Below are positions 17,639 through 27,014 of a DNA stretch of 64,000 nt, one piece after another (position 1 is the first letter of the stretch; each line of letters starts with the position of its first letter). A program made the position numbers and the translations under genes. The DNA lies in NCBI RefSeq assembly GCF_011065405.1, contig NZ_CP047056.1, forward strand, positions 828,747 to 892,746. The letters are read 5' to 3'. Under the pieces are notes generated by a model. That model searched no databases, was not told where the DNA came from, and saw only the letters and a list, made by a program, of their open reading frames with translations. The stretch is from Succinivibrio dextrinosolvens. GTDB lineage: Bacteria > Pseudomonadota > Gammaproteobacteria > Enterobacterales > Succinivibrionaceae.

Positions 17639-17969
17639 AAAATCTCTGTACGTAATTAATCTTTATCTAACTGTAATATAGCACTTTTTTAAAAATCTCA
17701 CAAAATTTAAGGAATTTATATTGTGATTTTCGTCTTAACTTGTGCAATATTTTCTGCTTTTTCCGCATATAAATCAGTGGAAACAGGTAAAAAAGACCTG
17801 TTTTCCACACAAACGTTGCATGAAAATAACTATGCGTTTCAGAACCAAACTTTTTATCTGATATTCTCATGACAGGTGCATTTGAAGAGCTATTATGATA
17901 CATGAGGCTTATGGCAAATGTAGGAACTGTTAAGCAATAGGCCAATTTCTCAATCTCACATATCTGGAG
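17639..17969. other. gene-free stretch with a long hairpin
   Basis: I see no credible gene here; a 92-codon minus-strand frame is low-complexity and has no ribosome site. The notable content is an inverted repeat at 17777-17808, stem GTGGAAACAGGT with ACCTGTTTTCCAC (one bulged base), loop AAAAAAG. Neither strand shows a T-run after it. Confidence 0.5.
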
Positions 17970-18572
17970 TTATTTTAAGTAAGATTTTATCCAGTTATCC
18001 ATGAATCGAATCTGTTCCTCTGTATGGAACCAGTGTTCGCCATTTTCCATTTCTGTCAGAGTTGCATTATGTGACTCTTTGAAAAGTTCAATGGTCTCTT
18101 TCGAAATCAGATTGTCCTGCTTACCGTGAAGAATGTGAGTTGGAATTGACCATTCTGGCCTGTGATTTCTCACATAACACAGATAATCCCAGGACAGATC
18201 CTCACCGAAGGCTGTATGTATATTTTTTTCCTCTTTCAGATCCTTTTCTGTAACATTAGCCCACAGCATCATCTGAGAAATCATCTTTTCCATATCCACC
18301 AGAGGTGAGATAAAAAATGCTTTATCTACGATGCCGTTAAGCTCTGCGTTCATACAGAAAAAAGCTCCGATACTGTTAGCAATCAGTACAATTTCGTCAA
18401 AGTGTTTTTTAAGAGATAAAAGAGCATTATGAATTTCAGGACCTGTTTCCCAAGGAGAGAAGGTCTTGTAATCCAAGCCTACAACCTCATAATCACAAAA
18501 CAGTGCTTTGTAGTGTTCACTTTCTTTTGCATTACCGCCTTTTCCGTGAACATAGACAACCAGTTTTTTCAC
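17970..18572 (-). CDS. Alpha/beta hydrolase
   Basis: A 200-residue cytoplasmic hydrolase of the small single-domain alpha/beta type. It opens with the oxyanion-hole segment VVYVHGKGG, then the nucleophile elbow ANSIGA (Ser67), an acid in HGKQDNL (Asp153) and a histidine in NGEHWFH (His180 or His183), giving a full catalytic triad. The elbow reads N-S-I-G-A rather than the usual G-x-S-x-G, as in some RBBP9/YdeN-like proteins. Substrate unknown. Monocistronic. Confidence 0.8.
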   Translation of the reverse strand: MKKLVVYVHGKGGNAKESEHYKALFCDYEVVGLDYKTFSPWETGPEIHNALLSLKKHFDEIVLIANSIGAFFCMNAELNGIVDKAFFISPLVDMEKMISQMMLWANVTEKDLKEEKNIHTAFGEDLSWDYLCYVRNHRPEWSIPTHILHGKQDNLISKETIELFKESHNATLTEMENGEHWFHTEEQIRFMDNWIKSYLK

Positions 18573-18647
18573 TTTATTATCCTAAAAAACAATTCGACTT
18601 TAAGCAAAATTATAGAATTGTTCTTATTGCTCTGTTTTAAATAACCT

Positions 18648-19058
18648 TTAAATTACAAATACACCTGAATAAACAAAAGCTGCATTATGTTTTTCAAATC
18701 CGATATGAGGATAGTATTCCTCAGCCTGTGGAGCTGCCAGAAGAATAATCTTAGCGTTGTTATGGATATTATCTTTAGTTATCTGCAGCAGTTTTTTGCC
18801 AATACCTTTTTTCTGATAGTTACCTCGTACCGCAAGATCACTTACATAACAGCAGTACGCAAAATCAGTGACAGAACGGGCAATACCAACCAATTCATTT
18901 CCATCCCATGCGGTAACGGTAAGCGAGGCATTTTTTAGCATCTGCTCGATTCTTTCGTAATCATTTAAAGGACGACGGTCCTTAAGCGAGGTCGAGCTTA
19001 TAAGATCTACATAGGATTCCACACTAATTAGCTTTTTAGTGGTATAGGTCAGTTCCAT
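18648..19058 (-). CDS. GNAT-family N-acetyltransferase
   Basis: 136-residue acetyltransferase fold. The acetyl-CoA motif is clear: VSDLAVRGNYQKKGIGKKLL (the Q/R-x-x-G-x-G/A loop at QKKGIG). The N-terminal part holds NASLTVTAWDGNELVGIARSV, the typical strand 2-4 region. The C-terminus EEYYPHIGFEKHNAAFVY is the usual Y-x-x-x-GF ending. The substrate cannot be told from sequence; small stand-alone GNATs of this type act on amines, peptides or tRNA precursors. Confidence 0.85.
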   Translation of the reverse strand: MELTYTTKKLISVESYVDLISSTSLKDRRPLNDYERIEQMLKNASLTVTAWDGNELVGIARSVTDFAYCCYVSDLAVRGNYQKKGIGKKLLQITKDNIHNNAKIILLAAPQAEEYYPHIGFEKHNAAFVYSGVFVI

Positions 19059-19263
19059 AAAAACTCCAGTTTGTTAACGACAAATTATTATATGACTCTT
19101 GATGTTAGTTTTATTACCAGGGACAATACCAATCAGCGGAACGCACATTTCATCGCAACGGTATTGTTCTTGCAATATCAGAGAATTTCTTTACGCAAAA
19201 GCACCTCTATAGTTAGCTTGGACAAAATCTCTTAAAAAAAAGACTTTCATCCCAAGATGTTTT

Positions 19264-20160
19264 CTACTCAAAAGCATTATCATACTTATCCTGATTTTGA
19301 TTTGCAGAATTCTCTTGAATATAGGAAAGATTCTTCAAATACTCGGTATAGGTATAGGATTCAGTCCAGCCTCGGCTTTTGACTAACTGATAGGTCTTTC
19401 CGTCTGCCTGTCTTTTGATATCAAGACTTCCCTTCTCTAAAGCAAGCTCAGTTTCAAGCATCTCATCAGAATAATTCAGATAAACCAGCATACTGTTATT
19501 GGCTTTTATGCAGTTATCGTATTTTTTTGAAGTTGTTTTTCTGAACCATTCAGACCATTTCGATGGCAGGATATTTTGCTGAAAATTACTTATAAGAGAA
19601 GAAACAAACAACTCTTTTTCCTCTTTGTCCATAAAGCTCACTCTGATTTCTATAATCTCACCAATTTCGTTTACATAGAGTTTCATATTCCTGACAGAAT
19701 CTGTTGGATAAACTGACCCTTTTAGGGTATTTATACGGAAACAGTCATCATTCGTCATGGAGTTAAATAGCGCTTTCATGTTATCGCTTGAAGTCGAATC
19801 TGAAGAATACAGATCGTGGATACTTCTCTCGTAAACCAGACATTTTTGTTTTTTATTCTGCAGAAGATAATAGGAAACTGGAAGAAAATCCTTTGTTTCC
19901 TTGATTAGAGGAATATTTTTATTTGAAATGACCCTGTTATCTATTTCAGACTTGGCATTTGTGCCAAGAACAAAACCGAATACAGAAACAGGAGAGCCTT
20001 CTGTATTCTGCCACTCTGCAGCAATAGATTCGTAGTAACTTTTATTTTCAATCTTCTGGTTATATGCAATCCAGATATAAAAAACAAAGACAAGAACAAA
20101 TACAGCTAAACAGATATTAACAAATTTTTTAAGCCCCTCGTCTTTGTCAAATCTGCTCAT
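19264..20160 (-). CDS. Hypothetical membrane-anchored protein
   Basis: No recognised family. The start at 20160 is supported by AAGAGA six bases upstream; a longer in-frame start lacks one. The 298-residue product has one membrane helix at about 13-33 preceded by a charged N-terminus, predicting a single-pass protein with a large C-terminal domain outside. The rest is mixed polar sequence with a Lys/Asp-rich end (NQNQDKYDNAFE). It has two isolated cysteines in the soluble part. It is monocistronic; neighbours give no functional hint. Confidence 0.65.
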   Translation of the reverse strand: MSRFDKDEGLKKFVNICLAVFVLVFVFYIWIAYNQKIENKSYYESIAAEWQNTEGSPVSVFGFVLGTNAKSEIDNRVISNKNIPLIKETKDFLPVSYYLLQNKKQKCLVYERSIHDLYSSDSTSSDNMKALFNSMTNDDCFRINTLKGSVYPTDSVRNMKLYVNEIGEIIEIRVSFMDKEEKELFVSSLISNFQQNILPSKWSEWFRKTTSKKYDNCIKANNSMLVYLNYSDEMLETELALEKGSLDIKRQADGKTYQLVKSRGWTESYTYTEYLKNLSYIQENSANQNQDKYDNAFE

Positions 20161-20428
20161 AATTATCTCTTTACGTTGATCCTGATCTATTTTTAGCATT
20201 TATAATATATCAGATAAAACTTAAGAGCTCCCGCAAGAATGCCTTCAGAAGAGCAAACATGCTATCTCATTAGCAAAATTTTAAGTCCTGTTTTTTTCAC
20301 GTAAAGCAAATATTACACATTTTCAGATTTTGAGTATTTGAGAAAATGTTTCTTTTATAAAAAGACCGGCAACATAAAATCATAGAGTTAGAAATATCAA
20401 CATATAGTTAAGACAAATAAAAGAAACA

Positions 20429-21844
20429 ATGTCCAGAGCATTAACATTAACACAGCTTAAGAACAAAAAAGATGTAACTCGTACAGAGATCATGCTTATG
20501 GTCTGGAATATGAGCATTCCAGCTATTCTGTCGCAGATTACCTTCATAGCCATGCAGTACATTGATGCAGCTATGGTGGGAAGTTTAGGAGCGCAGGCTT
20601 CTGCATCAGTTGGTCTTGTAAGCTCTGCAAGCTGGCTACTTTTTGGAATTACCATGGCAAGTACCGTGGGATTCTCTATTCTTGTCGGACAGAGACTCGG
20701 GGCAGGAGAACTTGATAAAGCCCGTTCACTGATGCACCAGTCCTTTATAGTTAATGTAATTGTTGCTGTAGCAGTCGTACTCTTTGGACTCATGATAAGT
20801 AACAGTGTTCCACTCTGGATGGGAGGAAACGAAAGCATTGCTGGTGATTCAGCCTCCTATTTCATGATCCTGGTATTCAGCATTCCATTTTTTCTGATGA
20901 GAGTTCTTTCAAGCTCACTGGTCCAGGCTACAGGAAATATGAAGATGCCTAGTGCAGTAAGTGCAGCAACATGTCTTTTGGATATCTTCTGGAATTTCTT
21001 TTTTATATTTCCTTCCAGAACATACGATTTATCTTTTATGGAACTATATGTCCCTGGTTTTTGTTTCGGAGTACCAGGAGCAGCATTGGGAACAGTTGTC
21101 GCAGAATGTATCACCTCAGTAACCATTGTCTATTATCTTTTGAGAAAGTCTGAACTAAAACTTGTTCCTGGCGAGAAATGGAAATTCTGTGCGGCCGACG
21201 TTATAAACGCACTAAAGCTTGGAATCCCGGTTGGAATAGAAAATGGAGTCATGACAGCTGCTATGGTTGCTACTACTAGAATTATAGCTCCATTAGGAAA
21301 CGTCGCCCTTGCTGCCAATATCTTTGCAATCGAAGCTGAAGGTTTATGTTATATGCCTGGCTATGGAATTGCCTCAGCAATATCCCCTATTATCAGTCAG
21401 TGCATTGGAGCAAAAAGATACGATCTTGTAAAAAGATGTTCAAAATACGGAATTATTCTCGGTGCCATGGTAATGGGACTTTGCGGAATAGTAATGTATT
21501 TCATCTGTCCTGCAATTTTTATGATATTTACTCCCGATCATGCTGTAAGAGAACTTGGTGTAAAAATTCTTCGAATCGAGATGCTTGCAGAACCAATGTT
21601 CGGTGTATCTATTGTTGCAGCTGCAGTCCTGAGAGGTGCAGGTGATACCCTGATACCAAGTATTCTTAATGCAATCAGTATCTGGGGGATCAGAATTTCC
21701 TTATGTCTGATACTTGTTCCAACTTATGGTCTGACAGGTGCATGGATAGCAATGTGTATTGAATTATGCTGCAGAGGAACGCTGCTCCTTATAAGATACC
21801 TTTATTCTCCATGGAAAAAACAGGCACAGAAAATCACAGCCTAA
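20429..21844 (+). CDS. MATE-family multidrug/sodium exporter
   Basis: Twelve hydrophobic segments over 471 residues in two homologous halves. Typical MATE sequences are seen: WNMSIPAILSQITFIAMQYIDAAMVG near the start, GSLGAQASASVGLV, and in the second half GIPVGIENGVMTAAM and RGAGDTLIPSILNAISIWGIR. Such pumps export cationic drugs or metabolites in exchange for H+ or Na+. A short AAAGAAA is the only ribosome-site candidate. It is followed 70 bases later by a CaCA antiporter, possibly in the same transcript. Confidence 0.92.
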   Translation: MSRALTLTQLKNKKDVTRTEIMLMVWNMSIPAILSQITFIAMQYIDAAMVGSLGAQASASVGLVSSASWLLFGITMASTVGFSILVGQRLGAGELDKARSLMHQSFIVNVIVAVAVVLFGLMISNSVPLWMGGNESIAGDSASYFMILVFSIPFFLMRVLSSSLVQATGNMKMPSAVSAATCLLDIFWNFFFIFPSRTYDLSFMELYVPGFCFGVPGAALGTVVAECITSVTIVYYLLRKSELKLVPGEKWKFCAADVINALKLGIPVGIENGVMTAAMVATTRIIAPLGNVALAANIFAIEAEGLCYMPGYGIASAISPIISQCIGAKRYDLVKRCSKYGIILGAMVMGLCGIVMYFICPAIFMIFTPDHAVRELGVKILRIEMLAEPMFGVSIVAAAVLRGAGDTLIPSILNAISIWGIRISLCLILVPTYGLTGAWIAMCIELCCRGTLLLIRYLYSPWKKQAQKITA

Positions 21845-21914
21845 CAAAATAAGCCGTTTTCTCTTTTAACATGATAAAATCGTCACCTGAAAATTTAAGC
21901 ACAAAGGAATAAAA

Positions 21915-22859
21915 ATGATCTTGTTAATGCATCTCGGTCTGCTGATTCTTGGTTTTATCATGCTTGTCAAAGGCGCTGACTGGTTTGTGGATGGATGTGC
22001 CAATATAGCCTACGCTTTTGGTATTCCTCAGATGATTATCGGTCTTACCATCGTGGCGATGGGAACAAGTATGCCTGAAGCTGCTGTAAGTATAGCTGCA
22101 GCTTCAAAGGGAACCGCGGATATTGCCGTTGGAAATATCATCGGAAGCAATATCATTAACATACTTGTCATTCTTGGTCTGTCAGCAGTGTTTGTAGCGC
22201 TGAAAATAGACAGACAGTCCTACAGAATCGACATGCCATTTATGATTTTTATTACCATTCTGCTGTTTGCTCTTGGCTATTTTGATGGAACAATTTCACA
22301 CATAGATGGAATCATTCTTAGTGCCATTTTTGCAGGCTATCTGTATTTTTTATACAGAACCACCAGGAAAAACAGGGCTGATAAACTAGAACGACCTCAT
22401 ACCGATGGAAAAACGCTTTTAAAGTACCTGGCATTCATTCTTGTTGGTGGTATAGTTGTTGTATTGGGAAGTAATATCGCAGTAGATGCTGCTGTAAAGA
22501 TTGCAACAATAGCAGGTCTGTCAGAAAAATTTATTGGACTTACCATTGTTGCCCTAGGAACTTCTCTACCAGAACTTGCTACTTCAGTTACTGCTGCCAG
22601 AAAAGGAAATGCCGATATGGCAGTGGGAAATGTTGTAGGAAGCAATATCTTCAACATTCTATTTGTACTAGGTATCTCCTCACTGATTGTTCCTATTCCA
22701 TTTGCTTCAGGATTCTTTGTTGACAGTATGATTGCCCTGCTGGCTGCTGTACTGTTATGGTTAATCAGTCTCAAATACAGAAAGACAGGCCGTTTAAGCG
22801 GAATCACCTTCCTGCTGATTTATGGTGGATATCTAGCCTATCTTCTGATCCAGCGTTAA
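21915..22859 (+). CDS. Calcium/sodium antiporter, CaCA family (YrbG-like)
   Basis: Inner-membrane cation exchanger, about ten membrane helices in 314 residues. The two inverted alpha-repeats that form the ion path are plain: GTSMPEAAVSIAAASKGTAD with VGNIIGSNIINIL in the first half, and GTSLPELATSVTAARKGNAD with VGNVVGSNIFNIL in the second. Both carry the conserved acidic Glu. AGGA lies before the ATG. A hairpin follows the stop. Confidence 0.93.
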   Translation: MILLMHLGLLILGFIMLVKGADWFVDGCANIAYAFGIPQMIIGLTIVAMGTSMPEAAVSIAAASKGTADIAVGNIIGSNIINILVILGLSAVFVALKIDRQSYRIDMPFMIFITILLFALGYFDGTISHIDGIILSAIFAGYLYFLYRTTRKNRADKLERPHTDGKTLLKYLAFILVGGIVVVLGSNIAVDAAVKIATIAGLSEKFIGLTIVALGTSLPELATSVTAARKGNADMAVGNVVGSNIFNILFVLGISSLIVPIPFASGFFVDSMIALLAAVLLWLISLKYRKTGRLSGITFLLIYGGYLAYLLIQR

Positions 22860-22867
22860 AAACTAAA

Positions 22868-22889
22868 GCGAAGAGGTAAAACTCTTCGC
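22868..22889. terminator. likely bidirectional terminator between convergent genes
   Basis: Perfect 8-bp stem GCGAAGAG / CTCTTCGC, loop GTAAAA. T-rich sequence follows on both strands (CTTATATCTT on plus; TTTAGTTTTT on minus), and genes converge on it from both sides. Confidence 0.75.
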
Positions 22890-22908
22890 CTTATATCTTC
22901 AAAATTTT

Positions 22909-23547
22909 TTATTTCTTTCCTACTGCGGTAAAACGTTTACCTACAAATTTTTTGTTTTCAATTTCATCGGCTAAAGCCAAAGCGTAGTCAGCGTAGGAAA
23001 TATAGCTCTCTCCTTCAGAATTCAGAATAAATTCTTCACCGCCAAGAGTATAGCTACCAGTGTACCTGCCTTCAGGATCGAATACAGCTGCAGGACTGAA
23101 GAATGTCCAGGCAACATCTGATCTTGTTCTTAAATAAGCAAGTTCCTCTACCTGAGATGTTGCAATTTCAAGGTACTCCTTTGGAAACTCTGGAGTCTGG
23201 TAAAGCTGTACAGTGTGTTCTTTATTAACATACAAAGAGCCAGCTCCGCCCACAACAATTAGTCTGGTATCGGTTCCTTTTAGTAGGTCACATAGCTTTG
23301 CTGTATATTCTTTATGTAGAGGAATAGTTTCTGATGTCCAGGTGCCAAAACAGTTTACAACAGCATCAAAACCATTCAAATCATCGGAAGATAAAGAAGC
23401 GATATCCTTTACAACCACATTAACTTTCGGATTGGTAACAGTACCTTCTCTTCTTACAAAAGCAGTAACCTCGAAACCTTTCTTTAAGCATTCATTTAGA
23501 ACTAAAGAACCAGTTTTACCATTTGCAGCAATTATAGCAACTTTCAT
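22909..23547 (-). CDS. NAD(P)H-binding NmrA/YwnB-like oxidoreductase
   Basis: Atypical short-chain dehydrogenase fold with an N-terminal nucleotide-binding loop (KVAIIAANGKTGSLV, G-x-x-G-type) and FDAVVNCFGTW. The start is at 23547, where AGAGG precedes the ATG by a good distance; an in-frame upstream start runs through the palindromic operator and is unlikely. 212 residues, the usual size for this family. No clear Tyr-x-x-x-Lys catalytic pair is obvious, in line with NmrA-like redox sensors and reductases. It is divergent from an Rrf2 regulator, an arrangement known for ywnA/ywnB in Bacillus. Confidence 0.85.
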   Translation of the reverse strand: MKVAIIAANGKTGSLVLNECLKKGFEVTAFVRREGTVTNPKVNVVVKDIASLSSDDLNGFDAVVNCFGTWTSETIPLHKEYTAKLCDLLKGTDTRLIVVGGAGSLYVNKEHTVQLYQTPEFPKEYLEIATSQVEELAYLRTRSDVAWTFFSPAAVFDPEGRYTGSYTLGGEEFILNSEGESYISYADYALALADEIENKKFVGKRFTAVGKK

Positions 23548-23561
23548 AATAACCTCTTTTA

Positions 23562-23582
23562 TTGTAACAACGATTGTTACAA
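23562..23582. promoter_or_regulatory. perfect 21-bp palindromic operator
   Basis: TTGTAACAA CGA TTGTTACAA: two perfect 9-bp arms with a 3-bp centre, ending 14 bases upstream of the oxidoreductase start and facing the divergent Rrf2 gene. The position fits repression of the oxidoreductase by the neighbouring Rrf2 protein. A related half-site TTGTAAC lies near 23707 closer to the regulator gene. Confidence 0.8.
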
Positions 23583-23758
23583 TAAATAATAATATCAATA
23601 TTTATAATTGTCAAATATATTAATCCACTTTTATATCTAACTTAATGTATTTAAAACATATTAATATATATATTCGTATAATTCACACTAAATAAGATCA
23701 TATGTATTTGTAACTTTAATAATTACATATATAATATTAAGTATATTCAGGAGGAGTT

Positions 23759-24208
23759 ATGCATTTTTCAACAAGATTTACTGTTGCTGTACACACACTA
23801 CTTTGTATTGAGTATTTCAAGGATGAAAAAAATACTTCAGAATTTATAGCCTCCTCTGTGGGAGTAAATCCAGTAGTAATTAGAAGAGTTCTTGGCCAGT
23901 TAAAAAAAGCAGGATTCATTTCAACAGATTCTCCTAAAAGCGGAGCAAAGCTAGCTAAAGCTCTATCTTCTATAAATCTTTATGAGGTTTTCTGCGCCGT
24001 AGAAGACGAGAGAAGTCTGTTTACATTCCACGATAATCCTGAACCAAAGTGTCCCGTTGGAGCACATATTCATGATGCACTTGATCTTGTTCTTTTTGAT
24101 CTTGATGAAACACTCAAGAACAGATTGTCTTCTTACAAACTATCAGACCTAATGACTTCGCTGAATTTCTCGATCAAAAAAGAAAAAAATCAAAAGATAA
24201 AAGAATAA
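23759..24208 (+). CDS. Rrf2-family transcriptional regulator (YwnA-like)
   Basis: DNA-binding regulator with an N-terminal winged helix-turn-helix (MHFSTRFTVAVHTLLCIEYF, then VNPVVIRRVLGQLKKAGFI) and a dimerisation helix. The conserved CPVGAHIHDAL patch near residue 99 is typical of the YwnA/non-cluster Rrf2 group. The three-cysteine Fe-S pattern of IscR is not seen; only single, spaced cysteines occur (about 20, 81 and 99). AGGAGG precedes the ATG. Divergent to an NmrA-like gene, which it most likely controls through the palindrome between them; the signal could be thiol or electrophile stress. Confidence 0.9.
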   Translation: MHFSTRFTVAVHTLLCIEYFKDEKNTSEFIASSVGVNPVVIRRVLGQLKKAGFISTDSPKSGAKLAKALSSINLYEVFCAVEDERSLFTFHDNPEPKCPVGAHIHDALDLVLFDLDETLKNRLSSYKLSDLMTSLNFSIKKEKNQKIKE

Positions 24209-24390
24209 TAAAAAACTCCTGTATGCCGGTATATAAGGTATCGAGTTTTTAGCCAATAAAAATAAATGGCACAACGACAGATTCAAGATAGCTCCCACTT
24301 TTTTTAGCAAATCTTCTTTATAAAAGAGGAAATCAAAAAAATCTATTTTCATAAAATTATAGTGAATTCTGTTTTTCAGAAAATACAAAT

Positions 24391-24429
24391 AAAAAAAGAC
24401 GTACGAGCCAGAGATTACAGGCCCGTACG
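24391..24429 (-). terminator. intrinsic terminator of the sugar ABC operon
   Basis: On the minus strand CGTACGGGCC pairs with GGCTCGTACG (one mismatch in ten) across a 10-base loop, then CTTTTTTTATT. It is 20 bases after the permease stop. Confidence 0.85.
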
Positions 24430-24448
24430 CCTCATTGCGCTTTTGCTA

Positions 24449-25414
24449 CTAATCGTTTGGCTTAGTAATGATTTTATCTCTTAATCTTGTTGAAACATAA
24501 GAGAAAGCAACTGCAGCAATCAGAACCAGACCTTTAACAACCTGCTGAACGTAATCATTGATGTTGCACATCAGCATACCTGTAGATAGAACGCCCATAA
24601 TCAGCACACCTATAATAACCAGAGGTAACTTACCCTGACCACCCATGAGGCTGATACCACCAAGCACAACAGCTGTAATTGCATCCATTTCAAAACCAAC
24701 ACCAGCTGCAGGCTGACCTGAATTTGTACGAGACAGAAGAACCAGACCAGCGATACCTGATAGCATTGCGCAGAATGCGTAGCAGAAGATTTTTACTCCA
24801 CTGATACTTACACCGGAGAGGCGAGAGGCTTCTTCATTGCCTCCAACACCATATACATAACGACCAATAGGAGTACAAGAAAGGATAAAGATGCCCAGAG
24901 CAAAAATGATAATCATCAGAATAACAGGATCAGGAATTCCAAGGAAATAGCCTCTGCCAAAGGCACTCAGTCCTTTACCAAATCCAAATACAGGCAGACC
25001 GTCAGTAATCAGATAACCTGCACCACGAAGAGAGGTCATAACACCTAAGGTTGCAATCAGAGGAGACATCTTAAAGAAGACCACAAGACATCCTGAGAAA
25101 ACACCATAGATAGTTGCCAGAATCAGAGTAACAATAATGGTAACAGGAATCGACCAGCCGGCCTTTAACAGCAATGCGGCTGTCAGAGAAGAAATACATG
25201 CAATCGAACCAACTGACAGATCAATACCTGCGGTTAGAATAACATATGCAGCACCAACAGAAATAATTCCAATTATTGAAACCTGACGCAGAATAGTGGT
25301 CAAAGTTGATAAGGAAAAAAAGTTTGATGATGCAAAGGAAAAAATGCCGATTAAAAGAAACAGTATCAGTACAATACCGTAATCTAGCATCCACAGAGAG
25401 AAATTCTTATTCAT
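24449..25414 (-). CDS. Sugar ABC transporter permease (RbsC-like)
   Basis: Membrane component of a ribose/xylose/galactose-type importer, 321 residues with about nine hydrophobic helices. Family sequences include GAAYVILTAGIDLSVGSIACISS near residue 60 and GLVLLSRTNSGQPAAGVGFEMDAI with AVVLGGISLMGGQG near 235-260, the coupling-loop region. It starts 11 bases after the ATPase gene, in the order binding protein, ATPase, permease. The sugar cannot be named from sequence. Confidence 0.92.
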   Translation of the reverse strand: MNKNFSLWMLDYGIVLILFLLIGIFSFASSNFFSLSTLTTILRQVSIIGIISVGAAYVILTAGIDLSVGSIACISSLTAALLLKAGWSIPVTIIVTLILATIYGVFSGCLVVFFKMSPLIATLGVMTSLRGAGYLITDGLPVFGFGKGLSAFGRGYFLGIPDPVILMIIIFALGIFILSCTPIGRYVYGVGGNEEASRLSGVSISGVKIFCYAFCAMLSGIAGLVLLSRTNSGQPAAGVGFEMDAITAVVLGGISLMGGQGKLPLVIIGVLIMGVLSTGMLMCNINDYVQQVVKGLVLIAAVAFSYVSTRLRDKIITKPND

Positions 25415-25425
25415 TTTGTTAATCC

Positions 25426-26934
25426 TTATTCGTTTGATGAATCCGCTTTTCCTAAAGCAGATTTCTCCAAAATCAGCTCCTGAGAGAACTGATCCTTAGT
25501 AAGCTCGGCTGTAATCTGACCATAGCCCATTACATAGATACGCTGTGACATACCAATCAGTTCTGGCATTTCAGAACTAATCATAATGATGCTTTTACCG
25601 CTGTCAGCAAGCTTACACATAAGGTTATAGATTTCCTGCTTAGCAGCGACATCAATACCTCTGGTAGGCTCATCAAAAATCAGCACATCACATTCTGTAG
25701 AAAGGATTCTGGCTAGAACCACCTTCTGCTGATTACCACCGGATAGGTTTTTGGACAGCTGATCCATACCAGGAGTCTTGATCTTGAGTTCTCTGATATA
25801 ACGCTCCGTCTCACTGCGCTCTTTTTTACCACTGATAACAAAACCACAGGTCAGATATTTTGGCATAGAACTGTAAACAGTATTCTCCTTAATGGTAAGA
25901 CTGAGCAGTACCCCCTGAGACTTACGGTCTTCAGGGATCAGACCGATACCTGTACTTAAAGCTTTTCTTGGAGATTTAGGAGTATACTTTTTGCCTTTGA
26001 AGGTAATCTCACCTGAGGAGAGAGGATCTGCTCCAAATATTGCTCTAGCAAGCTCAGTTCTACCAGCACCAACAAGCCCTCCAAATCCCAGGATTTCTCC
26101 TTTGTGCAGTTTAAAGCTTACATCCTTTAAAGAAGCATTCTTAAGATGTTTACACTCAAGGATAACCTCATCTGAATGATTCTTTGGAGAAGGATATTCT
26201 CCAGAAATATCTCGACCTACCATCAGAGAAATAAGCTCATTCATCTTAAGAGATTCAACATCACGCATCGTTACGAATTTACCATCCATAAAGATTGCAG
26301 CACGGTCGCACATCTCAAAGATTTCTTCAAGTCGGTGAGAAATAAACAGGATGGTACAGTTATTCTCCTTAAGCTTTCTTATAACGTTAAAGAAGATCTC
26401 TGTTTCTTTTAGAGTTAAGGATGCGGTTGGCTCATCTAAGATTATGAATTTAGGATTACGGGCAACCGCCTTCAGAATTTCAACAATCTGTTTGTATGCA
26501 ACACCGACATCACATACACGTTTGTTTACATCGATGTCGACTTCCATCTGATCAAAAAGTTCTTGGACTCGTCTGGACATTTCCTTTTTGTCCAGCATAA
26601 AGCCTTTTTTCAGTTCTCTTCCATAAAAGACGTTTTCCGCAATTGTCAGATATGGAATTAAAGAGAATTCCTGATATACAGCCGCAATTCCAAGTTCTGC
26701 TGATAACTGAGGGTTTAGAGAAGAGTACTCCTTTCCCTCATAAATGATAGTTCCTGAACTAGGTGTTTCTGCACCAGTCAGCAGTTTTATAAAAGTCGAT
26801 TTTCCAGCACCGTTCTCTCCGCAAAGAGATAAAACCTCTCCTCTGCGGATATCAAAAGATACATTATCTAACGCCTTTACCTTGGCATAGTATTTTGACA
26901 GACCTCGTGCTGAAAGAATTATTTTATCTGACAT
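25426..26934 (-). CDS. Sugar ABC transporter ATPase, tandem domains (RbsA/MglA-like)
   Basis: Two fused ATPase domains in about 502 residues. Domain 1 has Walker A GENGAGKSTFIKLL and Walker B IILDEPTASL. Its signature region is degenerate (CDVGVAYKQIVEILKAV), as usual in this family. Domain 2 has a degenerate Walker A (GLVGAGRTELARAIF) but an intact signature LSGGNQQKVVLARIL and IFDEPTRGID. The ATG at 26934 is chosen; a GTG/ATG four codons upstream has no better ribosome site. It lies between the broken binding protein and the permease. Confidence 0.93.
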   Translation of the reverse strand: MSDKIILSARGLSKYYAKVKALDNVSFDIRRGEVLSLCGENGAGKSTFIKLLTGAETPSSGTIIYEGKEYSSLNPQLSAELGIAAVYQEFSLIPYLTIAENVFYGRELKKGFMLDKKEMSRRVQELFDQMEVDIDVNKRVCDVGVAYKQIVEILKAVARNPKFIILDEPTASLTLKETEIFFNVIRKLKENNCTILFISHRLEEIFEMCDRAAIFMDGKFVTMRDVESLKMNELISLMVGRDISGEYPSPKNHSDEVILECKHLKNASLKDVSFKLHKGEILGFGGLVGAGRTELARAIFGADPLSSGEITFKGKKYTPKSPRKALSTGIGLIPEDRKSQGVLLSLTIKENTVYSSMPKYLTCGFVISGKKERSETERYIRELKIKTPGMDQLSKNLSGGNQQKVVLARILSTECDVLIFDEPTRGIDVAAKQEIYNLMCKLADSGKSIIMISSEMPELIGMSQRIYVMGYGQITAELTKDQFSQELILEKSALGKADSSNE

Positions 26935-27014
26935 AATTCCCACCAAAAACAGTGGCCGTTCAAAGATACGGCCACCAAACTCAAATCAGGTTAAATTCGA
27001 TTAACCGCTTATTA

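Noticed and set aside
17667-17945. A 92-codon minus-strand frame
   Set aside because: Low-complexity, no ribosome site, no family resemblance, and overlaps a hairpin.
20380-20838. A 152-codon minus-strand frame over the MATE gene
   Set aside because: It lies opposite the well-supported MATE protein and shows no family features.
22397-22807. A 136-codon minus-strand frame over the CaCA antiporter
   Set aside because: It is the reverse of the alpha-repeat region and lacks a ribosome site.
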